Source of the DNA: Pseudomonas sp. B21-015
GTDB lineage: Bacteria; Pseudomonadota; Gammaproteobacteria; Pseudomonadales; Pseudomonadaceae
Assembly (NCBI RefSeq): GCF_024749285.1
Contig: NZ_CP087196.1
Coordinates: 248,001-312,000 of the forward strand
Direction of reading: 5' to 3'
DNA length: 64,000 bases
Both the position numbers and the translations under genes were made by a program. The notes beneath the pieces are model-generated. The model made no database searches, was not told the DNA's origin, and was given only the letters and a program-made list of their open reading frames with translations. The first letter of the stretch is position 1. The number at the start of each line of letters is the position of its first letter. Below are positions 55,717-64,000 of this stretch, piece after piece.

Positions 55717-56480
55717 CTGGCTGGCGCCTGTTGCTGACACGCCCTGCGGATGAGTCGGCGGCGCTTGCCGGTGTGCTGACCGAAGCGGGGGTTTTCAGTA
55801 GCAGCCTGCCGCTTTTGGACATCGAGCCGATTCCTGCCTCTGCCAAAATGCTCGAAGTGATTCAGAATCTGAATCGCTATTGCGCGGTGATCGTGGTCAG
55901 CAAACCGGCCGCCAGAATCGCTGTCGATCTGCTCAACCGGCACGGGCCGCAACCACCGGTTCTGAAGTGGTTCAGCGTGGGCGCGGCGACGGCGCAGATC
56001 CTTGAGGATAACGGGCTGGATGTGAGCTTCCCGGTCGACGGCGATGACAGCGAAGCCTTGCTTGAACTTCCACAGTTGCGCGAGGCTATCGTCCGACCCG
56101 ATGCACGGGTGCTGATCATGCGCGGGGAGGGTGGGCGCGAGTTGCTGGCTGAGCGTTTACGCGAGCTTGGTGCTAGTGTCGAGTATCTGGAGTTGTACCG
56201 ACGCGGTTTGCCGCAGTACCCGCCAGCGACGCTGCCTGAGCGGATCGAAGCGGAACGCTTGAACGGGCTGGTGGTCAGCAGTGGACAGGGTTTTGAGCAC
56301 CTGCACCGATTGGCCGGCGATGCCTGGCCGCTCATGGCACGGTTGCCGTTGTTTGTTCCAAGCCCCAGGGTCGCCGAGCTGGCACGTGCCGCCGGGGCCC
56401 AAACAGTTGTGGATTGTCGTGGCGCCAGTGCCGCGGCCTTGCTGACGGCGTTACGGGAGCACCCCGTACCCGTTTTCTAA
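55713..56480 (+). CDS. hemD: Uroporphyrinogen-III synthase
   Basis: 255 residues, two-domain fold; [19 protein letters not shown] at the start and [20 protein letters not shown] near the end. Low sequence conservation is normal. GTG start at 55713 overlapping the hemC stop; coupled with hemC. Confidence 0.93.
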   Translation: MTGWRLLLTRPADESAALAGVLTEAGVFSSSLPLLDIEPIPASAKMLEVIQNLNRYCAVIVVSKPAARIAVDLLNRHGPQPPVLKWFSVGAATAQILEDNGLDVSFPVDGDDSEALLELPQLREAIVRPDARVLIMRGEGGRELLAERLRELGASVEYLELYRRGLPQYPPATLPERIEAERLNGLVVSSGQGFEHLHRLAGDAWPLMARLPLFVPSPRVAELARAAGAQTVVDCRGASAAALLTALREHPVPVF

Positions 56481-56496
56481 TGCAAAGGATGGATAC

Positions 56497-57651
56497 GTGA
56501 GCAAAACAGCCTTGCCTGAAGATGACGTCCAGCCGGTGCTCGATGCGCCGGTAGAAGCACCGGTTGAAACCGGGCTACCTGCTACTGAGCCGCGCCGAGG
56601 CAATGGGCTGGCAATCATCGCGCTGCTGTTGGGCGCTGCCGGTGTTGCCGTGGGCGGTTGGGGAGTCTGGCAGGTGCGTCACCTGCAAGCCAATAACCTG
56701 CAACAGTTGAGTCAGGTACAGGCGTTGAACGATCAGGCGCAGAGCCTGAAGCTCAACGAGCAGCGTCTGACCGCTCGCCTCGAACAAATGCCTGCCGCCG
56801 AAGAACTCGATGCGCGCAGTCGCTTGGTCACTCAACTTCAGGGTGATCAACAACGCTTGAATCAACGCCTGGAAACCGTCCTCGGCGCCAGCCGCAAGGA
56901 TTGGCGTTTGGCCGAAGCCGAGCATTTGCTGCGTCTGGCCAGCCTGCGTCTGTCGGCGTTGCAGGACATCAGCAGCGCCCAGGCCCTGGTGCAGGGCGCC
57001 GATGAAATTCTCCGTGAACAGAACGACCCGGGCTCATTTGCCGCCCGCGAGCAAGTGGCCAAAACGTTGGTAGCGCTACGCAGTACCGAACAGCCGGATC
57101 GCACCGGGTTGTTCCTGCGACTGGGCGCCTTGCGCGATCAGGTGATCAACCTCACCGAGCTGGCGCCTGAGTACAAGGACCGTGGCGAATCCCTGCTGGG
57201 CCTGACTGCCGATGGCGACGGTGCCAGTCGCTGGGCGCAATGGTGGGATCAGATCTCGCGTTATATCCGCATCGACTTCAACGCCGACAAGAATGTCCGT
57301 CCGTTGCTGGCAGGGCAGAGCCTGAGCCAGGTGCGTCTGGCCCTGAGCCTGGCGCTGGAGCAGGCGCAGTGGGCCGCGCTCAATGGCCAGGCCGCGGTTT
57401 ACACCCAGGCGCTGGCCGAGGCGCGGGACGTGCTCAAGGGCAACTTCAACCCGGACAACCCGCAGAGCAAAATCATGCTGGAGCAGGTGGGCGAATTGAG
57501 CAAGCAGCCGGTCATAGTGGTCACGCCAGATCTGACGGGCACGTTGAGCGCGGTTCAGGCCTACCTTGAGCGGCGCAATGTCAACGCCGAGGACTCGGTG
57601 AAACCTCTGGTCAAACCGACTGCGAACGCCGCGCAGGAGGCGACGCCATGA
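56497..57651 (+). CDS. hemX: HemX-type membrane protein
   Basis: 384 residues. One membrane helix at about 36-58 (NGLAIIALLLGAAGVAVGGW) and a long periplasmic coiled-coil region. Although often labelled uroporphyrin-III C-methyltransferase it lacks SAM-binding motifs. GTG start at 56497 after AAAGGATGGATAC. It follows hemD by 16 bases and overlaps hemY by 4 (ATGA). Confidence 0.92.
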   Translation: MSKTALPEDDVQPVLDAPVEAPVETGLPATEPRRGNGLAIIALLLGAAGVAVGGWGVWQVRHLQANNLQQLSQVQALNDQAQSLKLNEQRLTARLEQMPAAEELDARSRLVTQLQGDQQRLNQRLETVLGASRKDWRLAEAEHLLRLASLRLSALQDISSAQALVQGADEILREQNDPGSFAAREQVAKTLVALRSTEQPDRTGLFLRLGALRDQVINLTELAPEYKDRGESLLGLTADGDGASRWAQWWDQISRYIRIDFNADKNVRPLLAGQSLSQVRLALSLALEQAQWAALNGQAAVYTQALAEARDVLKGNFNPDNPQSKIMLEQVGELSKQPVIVVTPDLTGTLSAVQAYLERRNVNAEDSVKPLVKPTANAAQEATP

Positions 57652-58886
57652 AGCGCCTCTATGTGATCGTGTTCGTGGTCATCGCCGCTGCCGCGGCGCT
57701 GGGGCTGGCGATTGCCGAGCATTCCGGTTACGTGCTGATTGCCTACAAAACCTTCCGTTACGAATCGAGCCTGTGGGCCACCCTGGCCCTGGTGGCCGTG
57801 CTGTGGCTGGTGTTCTGGGGCATCAAGGCGTTGATCGAGCTGGTGACGACTTCCGGTGGAGTGGTCAATCCATGGTCGCGACGCAATCGCAGTCGGCGGG
57901 TGCAAGTGGCGATCGAGCACGGCCAGCTGGATCTGGCCGAGGGCCGTTGGGCCAGTGCGCAGCGTCATTTGTATCGCGCAGCGGAAGCCGAACGGCAACC
58001 GCTGCTCTATTACCTGGGGGCTGCCCGTGCCGCGAACGAACAAGGTCACTATGAGGAAAGCGACAACCTGCTGGAGCGCGCGCTGGAGCGCCAGCCCCAG
58101 GCCGAGTTGGCGATTGCCTTGAGCCATGCCCAATTGCAGACCGACCGCGGCGACACTGAAGGCGCCCTGGTGACCCTGCAAGCCATGCACGAGCGTCATC
58201 CTCACAACGTCCAGACCTTGCGCCAGTTGCAACGCCTGCATCAGCAGAGGGGCGATTGGTCGGCAGTGATTCGCTTGTTGCCGGAGTTACGCAAGGACAA
58301 GGTGCTGCCGACGGCCGAGCTGGCTGAACTGGAGCGCCGCGCCTGGGGTGAGAATCTTTCTCTGGCGGCACACCGGGAAGAGGACGGAACGGTCGGTTTG
58401 CAATCGCTCAATCGCGCCTGGCAGCAGCTCACCGCCGCTCAGCGCCAGGAACCGCAACTGGTGCTGGCCTATGCCGAGCAATTGCGGCAACTGGGCGCGC
58501 AGGTCGAGGCCGAAGAGGTTCTGCGTGCGGCTCTCAAGCGCCAATACGACAGTCATCTGGCACGGCTGTACGGTCTGGTTCGCGGCAGCGATCCGGCCAG
58601 GCAACTGCACACCGCCGAAGGTTGGCTCAAGGATCATCCGGCCGATCCGAGCCTGTTGCTGACGTTGGGCCGCCTGTGTCTGCAAAGCAGTCTATGGGGC
58701 AAGGCCCGGGATTATCTGGAGAACAGCTTGCGCGTGCAGCGCAATCCTGAGGCCTGCGCCGAACTGGCGCGGTTGCTGGCGCAACTGGGTGACACCGAAC
58801 GCAGTAATCAGCTGTTCCAGGAGGGCTTGGGTCTGCTGGACGAGCGCTTGCTGTCGGCACCGCTGCCGCTGCCGGCTCACGCCTGA
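57648..58886 (+). CDS. hemY: HemY-type TPR membrane protein
   Basis: 412 residues. Two N-terminal membrane helices (LYVIVFVVIAAAAALGLAIA; LWATLALVAVLWLVFWGIKA) and TPR-like helical repeats (LYRAAEAERQPLLYYLGAAR; ALERQPQAELAIALSHAQL). Conserved last gene of the hemCDXY cluster; function in haem synthesis not proven. It is not the HemY-type protoporphyrinogen oxidase. Confidence 0.92.
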   Translation: MKRLYVIVFVVIAAAAALGLAIAEHSGYVLIAYKTFRYESSLWATLALVAVLWLVFWGIKALIELVTTSGGVVNPWSRRNRSRRVQVAIEHGQLDLAEGRWASAQRHLYRAAEAERQPLLYYLGAARAANEQGHYEESDNLLERALERQPQAELAIALSHAQLQTDRGDTEGALVTLQAMHERHPHNVQTLRQLQRLHQQRGDWSAVIRLLPELRKDKVLPTAELAELERRAWGENLSLAAHREEDGTVGLQSLNRAWQQLTAAQRQEPQLVLAYAEQLRQLGAQVEAEEVLRAALKRQYDSHLARLYGLVRGSDPARQLHTAEGWLKDHPADPSLLLTLGRLCLQSSLWGKARDYLENSLRVQRNPEACAELARLLAQLGDTERSNQLFQEGLGLLDERLLSAPLPLPAHA

Positions 58887-58905
58887 GACCTGTCGCCGGG
58901 CCTAC

Positions 58906-58941
58906 GTAGGAGCTGCCGAAGGCTGCGATCTTTTGATCTTG
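58906..58941. repeat. Single interspersed repeat unit
   Basis: GTAGGAGCTGCCGAAGGCTG followed by CGATCTTTTGATCTTG; same family as at 37298 and 46600. It lies 20 bases after hemY in the 263-base gap before dsbB. Confidence 0.9.
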
Positions 58942-59149
58942 TTATTAAGAGCGCAGTCGCTCCGAATCCAACACTGTTTTTGCGCTGTAGTCCTTCGCCG
59001 GCAAAGTCCTACAGCGGATTACATCTTATCCTCTCGACTCTGTCGGGAATTCCCTACACTTCTGGTGAAGTGTCCGTGCTGGCCTGCCTTGAAAGGCTGC
59101 CGTGCTTTCCTCTACCGTAACCGCTTGTCTCTACAGTTACGGAAAAGCC

Positions 59150-59701
59150 ATGTCTTTGGCCTGCTCACGCTCCTTGTTTTTCATGGTTTTCATTGCAGGT
59201 GCCCTGGCCTTGGGCGTTTCCTATTACCTGGAATATTCGGTCGGCCTCAAGCCTTGCGGGTTGTGCCTGCTACAGCGGTTTTGCCTGGCGCTGCTCACGG
59301 GTATTTGTTTGACGGCTTCGGTGCAGGGGCCTGGCCGCTTCGGATCGTTCCTGTATTGGCTGCTGGGCCTGCTTTGCAGTCTGGCGGGTACCGTCACGGC
59401 GTGGCGGCAGGTCGTGTTGCAGAGTGATCCGGTGCATCAGTTATCGGCGTGCTCACCCAATCTGGCCGATCTATTCGCCAGTACGCCCTGGTTGTGTGTC
59501 GTGCAGCGAATGTTCAAGGGCACCGCCGACTGCGCGGAAATCTCCTGGACGCTGTTCGACCTGAGCATCCCGGAATGGAGCCTGCTGTTCTTCGTTGCGA
59601 TGATGATCCTGGGCGGGTATCAGTTGCTGCGCCTTGTCTGGATCGCGTGTCAGCGACCGCTCGGCGGCGAGTCGTCGCACCGGGTACTGGCGGGCGATTA
59701 A
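59150..59701 (+). CDS. dsbB: Disulfide bond formation protein B
   Basis: 183 residues with four membrane helices. First periplasmic cysteine pair CGLC in GLKPCGLCLLQRF; second-loop cysteines in QLSACSPNL and GTADCAEI. DsbB re-oxidises DsbA and passes electrons to quinones. Pseudomonads often carry two DsbB proteins; this is the copy next to algQ. ATG at 59150 chosen (GGAAAAGCC upstream). Confidence 0.94.
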   Translation: MSLACSRSLFFMVFIAGALALGVSYYLEYSVGLKPCGLCLLQRFCLALLTGICLTASVQGPGRFGSFLYWLLGLLCSLAGTVTAWRQVVLQSDPVHQLSACSPNLADLFASTPWLCVVQRMFKGTADCAEISWTLFDLSIPEWSLLFFVAMMILGGYQLLRLVWIACQRPLGGESSHRVLAGD

Positions 59702-59746
59702 ACACTTGTATGAACTTTATCTCCTGCGTACCTTGAAGCCATAGGC

Positions 59747-59770
59747 GTGCGGGCATAATCTGGCCCGCAC
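59747..59770 (+). terminator. Hairpin downstream of dsbB
   Basis: GTGCGGGC-ATAATCTG-GCCCGCAC, perfect 8-bp stem 46 bases after the dsbB stop but without a T-run; it may limit 3' decay or overlap the algQ promoter. Confidence 0.4.
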
Positions 59771-59880
59771 GTGTCATTGGAATTATGTTGCTCGTTGCTG
59801 TTCTGTCTGAGCCAAACCGGATATACCGAGTCTTGTTGCAGGTGTAGAACGGCATGACCCATTAGGGAAGAGAGATCGCC

Positions 59881-60351
59881 ATGTTAGATAGTTGTCAGAA
59901 TGCTCAGGAACGCTGGGGTGGGGTTCATAAGCTCATTGACCGCTGGCTACAGGAGCGTGAAGAGTTGGTAAAGGCGTTCCGCGACTTGCGAGATGCCAAA
60001 CCGGCTTTCGCCGACAAGTCCTTGAACGGTCGGTTCTGCGAGATTCTTGTCGATTACGTTTCTGCCTGGCACTTCGAAGTAAGTGAGCATCTGGTCAATG
60101 AGGCCAAGGCCTTTGGTGACGATGGCGGTCTTGAGCTGGTTGAGCAGATCAACCCGCGTATCGACGTGAGCACCGAGATGGCTCTGTCCTTCAATGATCA
60201 TTGTCACAAGGGTGACTGCAACGACACCGAGCGTTTCGCCGAAGCGCTGGAAAAGCTGGGCAGCCAACTGCGTGAACGCTTCGAACTGGAAGACTGCCTG
60301 ATCGAAGTGCTGCATACCGCCCACAAGGAAGAGAGTTCGGTTCAGGCCTGA
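59881..60351 (+). CDS. algQ: Rsd/AlgQ anti-sigma-70 family regulator
   Basis: 156 residues. Helical protein with the conserved FCEILVDYVSAWHFEVSEHL and RIDVSTEMALSFNDHC--G segments of Rsd/AlgQ. Binds region 4 of sigma-70; AlgQ (AlgR2) was found as a positive regulator of alginate in P. aeruginosa. GGGAAGAGAGATCGCC precedes the ATG. Confidence 0.95.
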   Translation: MLDSCQNAQERWGGVHKLIDRWLQEREELVKAFRDLRDAKPAFADKSLNGRFCEILVDYVSAWHFEVSEHLVNEAKAFGDDGGLELVEQINPRIDVSTEMALSFNDHCHKGDCNDTERFAEALEKLGSQLRERFELEDCLIEVLHTAHKEESSVQA

Positions 60352-60373
60352 ACCCTTCCTGGCCAGAAACTGG

Positions 60374-60400
60374 AAACGGTGCGCAATGCGCACCGTTTTT
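60374..60400. terminator. Bidirectional terminator between algQ and the FKBP gene
   Basis: AAACGGTGCGC-AAT-GCGCACCGTTTTT. A wider CCAGAAAC/GTTTCTGG pair (60364/60402) extends the stem. Confidence 0.93.
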
Positions 60401-60412
60401 CGTTTCTGGCAT

Positions 60413-61078
60413 TCAGCTTGTCGCACCACGCAATTCGACTTCGAATACCAGCGGTGTGAACGGCGCGATCAAGTCGCCGGCACCGTCGGCGCCATACGCT
60501 TGCGCCGATGGAATCACCAGGCGCCATTTCGCGCCGACCGGCATGTTTTGCAAGGCAGTGCGCCAGCCCGTGATCACACTATCAAGACTGAACCACTGCG
60601 GCTGGCTGTTCTGGTCGAACACTGTGCCGTCAGGCAAGCGACCGATATACAGCACCTGCACTTTGCCGTTCGGACCTGCCTTGGCGCCGGTGCCCGGCGC
60701 CAGCTCTGTCAGCAATATTCCATCCGCCAGTTCGCGAACCCCTGGTTTGGCTTTTTCTTCAGTGAGAAAACGCCGTTCCTTTTCGAGGGCGACTTCGCTT
60801 TGCGCGACTGCGGGTTGCTCGGCAGTCTGTGCTTCGTGCTCGGCAAGAATCTGTTCGATCCGCTCGTCTTTCAGTGCCAGCGGCTTACCTTGATAGGCTT
60901 GCTGCAAACCGTCGAGCAGCGCCTGAAGTTGCAGATCCGGAACCTCCTGGCGCAAGCGTTCGCCAAGGCTCGCACCCAGGCTGTAAGCGAGATCGTGAGC
61001 GTCATTCGTGGAGGTTTTTTCGGCGGCCTGAGCCATGGGAAAAAACACGCACAGCGATAAAAAAAGGTAGCGCGACAT
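60413..61078 (-). CDS. FKBP-type peptidyl-prolyl isomerase, exported
   Basis: 221 residues. Signal peptide (MSRYLFLSLCVFFPMAQA), FkpA/Mip-type N-terminal dimerisation helix (LAYSLGASLGERLRQEVPDL) and C-terminal FKBP domain (VQVLYIGRLPDGTVFDQNSQ; VITGWRTALQNMPVGAKWRL; VIPSAQAYG). Periplasmic folding helper. ATG at 61078 preferred to a GTG six bases upstream. Divergent from algP, convergent with algQ. Confidence 0.92.
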   Translation of the reverse strand: MSRYLFLSLCVFFPMAQAAEKTSTNDAHDLAYSLGASLGERLRQEVPDLQLQALLDGLQQAYQGKPLALKDERIEQILAEHEAQTAEQPAVAQSEVALEKERRFLTEEKAKPGVRELADGILLTELAPGTGAKAGPNGKVQVLYIGRLPDGTVFDQNSQPQWFSLDSVITGWRTALQNMPVGAKWRLVIPSAQAYGADGAGDLIAPFTPLVFEVELRGATS

Positions 61079-61270
61079 GGGCACTCTCCGACCTGAGATG
61101 CGCAGGATTATGCCAGTGTGAATGCGCTCGAAGGTGAACTGGTTTTGCGTAAGTGCAGAACATTTTTACTTCGTTGCAACGTAGCGCTTTCGATACTGTC
61201 AACATGCCCTAGCGGCGGTTGCAGCAGAGGTCTAGTATGAGCCGCATTCACGTCAGCCAGGAGGTAAACC

Positions 61271-62368
61271 ATGTCGGCCACCAAGAAGCCAGTAAATACT
61301 CCGTTGCACTTACTCCAACAACTCTCGGGCAGCCTGCTCGAGCATTTGGAAAACGCTTGTTCCCAAGCCTTGGCTGATGCTGAAAAACTGCTCGCCAAAC
61401 TGGAAAAGCAGCGCGGAAAAGCGCAGGAAAAACTGCACAAGTCTCGCACCAAATTGCAGGACGCTGCGGCGGCCGGCAAAGCCAAGGCACAAGCCAAGGC
61501 CAAAGAGGCGGTGAAAGAACTTGAGGACCTGCTCGACGCCCTCAAGAATCGTCAGTCCGAAACTCGCAGCTACATCCTGCAACTCAAACGCGACGCTCAA
61601 GAAAGCCTGAAACTGGCCCAGGGCGTCGGTCGTGTTCAAGAGGCTGTCGGCAAGGCGTTGTCCCTGCGTTCGGCCAAGCCTACTGCGGCACCTGCGAAGA
61701 AAGCCGCTGCCAAACCGGCTGCTGCAAAAGCACCGGCCAAGCCTGTCGCCAAACCGGCTGCCAAAGCACCGGTAAAAGCCGCAGCAAAACCTGCGGCGAA
61801 AAAAACAGTCGCTGCCAGCGCTGCGAAACCAGCAGCTAAAACGGCGGCTGCCAAACCTGCCACCAAGCCAGCTGCTGCCAAAACAGCTGCTGCTAAACCT
61901 GCTGCAAAAACCACCGCTGCCAAACCCGCCGTGGCGAAAACCGCAGCTGCAAAACCGGCCGCTAAACCAGCAGCCAAAACTGCCGCCGTAAAACCAGCTG
62001 CCAAGCCAGCCGCCAAACCTGTCACGGCTAAAACAGCTGCTGCCAAGCCTGCTGCAAAACCGGCGGCGAAACCCGCCGCTAAACCTGCTGCTGCGAAACC
62101 TGCCGTCGCTGCCAAGCCAGCCACTGCCGCCAAGCCAGCTGTAGCGAAACCAGCAGCCAAACGTGCCGCTGCCAAACCGGCTGTAAAACCTGCCGCCAAG
62201 CCAGCCGTGAAAAAGCCAGTAGTTGCTGCGAAGCCGACTGCCGCACCTGCTGCCAAGCCAGCAACCCCGGCTCCGGCTGCGGCGGTCCCGGCAGCCACTA
62301 CCTCGACAGCTTCGCCTGCGCCAACGCCAGCCGTGTCGTCGAGCACCACCCCAACCAGCGCTTCCTAA
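61271..62368 (+). CDS. algP: Histone H1-like alginate regulator AlgP
   Basis: 365 residues. An N-terminal coiled-coil half (SATKKPVNTPLHLLQQLSGS; CSQALADAEKLLAKLEKQRG) and a C-terminal half (about 136-340) made of KPAAKPAA-type repeats rich in Lys, Pro and Ala, like eukaryotic H1 tails. AlgP (AlgR3) binds DNA and affects alginate expression in P. aeruginosa. The repeats are encoded by near-tandem DNA and are prone to length change. Ends with an acidic-free TSAS tail overlapping the convergent TIGR02444 gene by 4 bases. Confidence 0.95.
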   Translation: MSATKKPVNTPLHLLQQLSGSLLEHLENACSQALADAEKLLAKLEKQRGKAQEKLHKSRTKLQDAAAAGKAKAQAKAKEAVKELEDLLDALKNRQSETRSYILQLKRDAQESLKLAQGVGRVQEAVGKALSLRSAKPTAAPAKKAAAKPAAAKAPAKPVAKPAAKAPVKAAAKPAAKKTVAASAAKPAAKTAAAKPATKPAAAKTAAAKPAAKTTAAKPAVAKTAAAKPAAKPAAKTAAVKPAAKPAAKPVTAKTAAAKPAAKPAAKPAAKPAAAKPAVAAKPATAAKPAVAKPAAKRAAAKPAVKPAAKPAVKKPVVAAKPTAAPAAKPATPAPAAAVPAATTSTASPAPTPAVSSSTTPTSAS

Positions 62369-62829
62369 GTGCCGGTTACCGCGACGCGCAGCTGATGCAG
62401 CGCGTCGCGGTCCAGGTTGGCGGCGCCTGCCGCCATACCTTCCAGCCAGGTCGAGAGATCGTTCGTCTCATCCTGCGGCCAGCCCTGCGCCAGTCGTTCC
62501 AGCCGCAACAACAGTTGCCGCTCGGCTTCCAGTTCCAGTGTTTTGACTTGCTCGCGCAACGTATTCAGTTCGGCGTCCTCCGCCGCGTCGGCTTTCCATT
62601 GCCTGCGCAACGCCCGTAGCGGTCGCACGACATCCGCGTCCCAGGGGGTGACCACATCGCGAAGTTGCTGCAATCGTTGTTCGTTACAGGCGACGCCCCG
62701 CTGTCCCAGCCACAATCCACAGAGCAGCAGGCACACGTTCACCCCCGCCGACTGCAATTGCAGGCAGGCGTCTTCAACGCCGGGACGGGCGTAAGTGTCG
62801 AGGGAAAAGCTCCACAGGTCAGAGGACAT
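62365..62829 (-). CDS. TIGR02444 family protein
   Basis: 154 residues, starting MSSDLWSFSLDTYARPGVED, ACLQLQSAGVNVCLLLCGLW. All-helical family always found between algP and an ABC-F gene in pseudomonads; function unknown. Divergent from the ABC-F gene by 50 bases. Confidence 0.9.
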   Translation of the reverse strand: MSSDLWSFSLDTYARPGVEDACLQLQSAGVNVCLLLCGLWLGQRGVACNEQRLQQLRDVVTPWDADVVRPLRALRRQWKADAAEDAELNTLREQVKTLELEAERQLLLRLERLAQGWPQDETNDLSTWLEGMAAGAANLDRDALHQLRVAVTGT

Positions 62830-62879
62830 AGTGCTACTCGCGCCAGTTGCGAGCGAAGCTGGTAGACTCCGCCGCCATT

Positions 62880-64000
62880 ATGATTCGACTTCAGAACCTG
62901 ACTTTACAGCGTGGCCCGCAACGTCTGCTAGAAGACGCCGAGCTGACCCTGCACGCCGGCCACAAAGCCGGCCTCATCGGTGCCAACGGCGCCGGCAAAT
63001 CGAGCCTGTTCGCCTTGCTTCGGGGCGAGCTGCACCCGGACTCGGGTGACTGCTTTCTGCCGGCCGACTGGCGCATCGCCCACATGCGCCAGGAGGTCGA
63101 CACGCTCGAACGCCTGGCGGTCGACTACGTGCTCGATGGCGACCTGCGCCTGCGCCAGGTACAACATGACCTGGCGGCAGCCGAAGCGGCGCATGACGGT
63201 GCCGCTCAGGCCCGCCTGCACTCGGAACTCGACAGCGCCGATGGCTACACCGCCGACGCCCGGGCGCGCAAGTTGTTGGCAGGCCTTGGGTTCACCAACG
63301 ATCAGATGGATCGACAGGTAGGAGATTTCTCCGGTGGCTGGAGGATGCGTCTGAACCTGGCGCAGGCCTTGATGTGCCCTTCAGACCTGTTGCTGCTCGA
63401 CGAACCGACCAACCACTTGGACCTCGATGCCATCATCTGGCTCGAAGAGTGGCTCAAAAGCTATCCCGGCACCTTATTGCTGATTTCCCACGACCGCGAT
63501 TTCCTCGATGCCGTGGTCGATCACGTGGCCCACGTCGACCAACGCAAGATCACCCTGTATCGCGGTGGTTATACAGCGTTTGAGCGGGCCCGTGCCGAAC
63601 GTCTGGCCCAGCAACAGCAGGCCTACGAGAAGCAACAGGCACAACGTGCGCACATGGAAAGCTACATCGCCCGCTTCAAGGCCCAGGCCACCAAGGCCCG
63701 TCAGGCCCAGAGCCGGATCAAGGCGCTGGAGCGGATGGAGGAACTGTCCGCCGCCCACGTCGATTCACCCTTCGACTTCGTCTTCCGCGAATCGCAGAAA
63801 ATCTCCAGCCCGTTGATCGACCTGTCGGATGCGCGCTTGGGTTACGGCGACAAAACCGTGCTGGAGAAGGTCAAGCTGCAACTGACCCCCGGGGCGCGGA
63901 TCGGTTTGCTCGGCCCTAACGGTGCGGGTAAATCGACCCTGATCAAAAACCTCTCCGGTGAACTCGAGCCATTGGCTGGCCGACTGACCCGGGGCGAGAA
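62880..64000 (+). CDS. ABC-F family ATPase, 3' end outside the window
   Basis: First 373 codons. ABC domain 1: Walker A GANGAGKS, signature FSGGWRMRLNLAQAL, Walker B LLLLDEPTNHLDLDAI; then the linker rich in Arg/Gln (ARAERLAQQQQAYEKQQAQR) and domain 2 beginning with Walker A GPNGAGKST. The architecture and the sequence resemble YheS-type ABC-F translation factors. Such proteins bind the ribosomal E site. It has no membrane segments. The window ends about 250 codons before the expected stop. Confidence 0.93.
   Translation, partial: MIRLQNLTLQRGPQRLLEDAELTLHAGHKAGLIGANGAGKSSLFALLRGELHPDSGDCFLPADWRIAHMRQEVDTLERLAVDYVLDGDLRLRQVQHDLAAAEAAHDGAAQARLHSELDSADGYTADARARKLLAGLGFTNDQMDRQVGDFSGGWRMRLNLAQALMCPSDLLLLDEPTNHLDLDAIIWLEEWLKSYPGTLLLISHDRDFLDAVVDHVAHVDQRKITLYRGGYTAFERARAERLAQQQQAYEKQQAQRAHMESYIARFKAQATKARQAQSRIKALERMEELSAAHVDSPFDFVFRESQKISSPLIDLSDARLGYGDKTVLEKVKLQLTPGARIGLLGPNGAGKSTLIKNLSGELEPLAGRLTRGE

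Noticed and set aside
61636..62349. 237-codon minus-strand frame of Gly/Ala/Val/Phe repeats
   Set aside because: It is only the complement of the algP Lys-Pro-Ala repeat tract.

Overview
The window is a chromosomal segment of a Pseudomonas, most likely of the P. fluorescens group. Three things point there. Core genes lie in a recognisable Pseudomonas order (dadRAX, cytochrome c5, xpt-rep, glnK-amtB, sutA, lptM-lysA-dapF-xerC, cyaY, rnk/cyaA, argH-algR-hemCDXY-dsbB-algQ-algP). Codon use is GC-rich. Intergenic spaces repeatedly carry the REP pair built on GTGGGAGCGGGCTTGCCCGC and a second repeat beginning GTAGGAGCTGCCGAAGGC.

Layout. 0-5.4 kb: YkgJ-like protein, then the D-amino-acid catabolic locus (dadR divergent from dadA-ridA-dadX), an XRE-cupin regulator and cytochrome c5. 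5.4-18.3 kb: acetyl-CoA hydrolase family protein, xpt, rep, a GSDEF/EAL phosphodiesterase-like protein, a MATE pump with divergent LysR regulator, a chemoreceptor and an exported DUF4432 protein. 18.3-35.8 kb is the accessory part, and all of it is organised around one gene, comM (yifB). A 3' scrap of comM (18328-18509) is followed by a MocR regulator, a BenE-type transporter, a YggS-like PLP protein and a serine hydroxymethyltransferase. Next comes the 3' half of comM, then an AT-richer 10.5-kb element, then the 5' half of comM. The element has a large serine recombinase at one end, near-identical 11-bp direct repeats at both ends and coherent comM halves on either side (213 + 286 codons, the normal ComM length). 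It carries a membrane-anchored Mrr-type nuclease, a small serine recombinase with a dyad site upstream, an operon of overlapping small zinc-finger and ribbon-helix-helix genes, and a 1.07-kb gene-free segment rich in hairpins.

36-47 kb: orphan HigA, BRO-N protein, ubiK, a sigma-54/NtrC-type control region before glnK-amtB, YjbQ, sutA, then the lysine/epimerase/recombinase operon read leftward (lptM, lysA, dapF, DUF484, xerC, HAD phosphatase), cyaY and rnk. 47-64 kb: cyaA, small conserved proteins, a GST, argH, a decayed algZ fused by a 4-base overlap to an intact algR, the haem genes hemC-D-X-Y, dsbB, algQ, a FKBP isomerase, the Lys-Pro-Ala-repeat protein AlgP and the start of an ABC-F ATPase that runs off the window.

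Main points of interest: comM has been hit twice, with two generations of insertion visible; the AlgZ kinase is lost while AlgR is kept; and the 10.5-kb element contains several uncharacterised small proteins, repeated motifs and a possible structured RNA.
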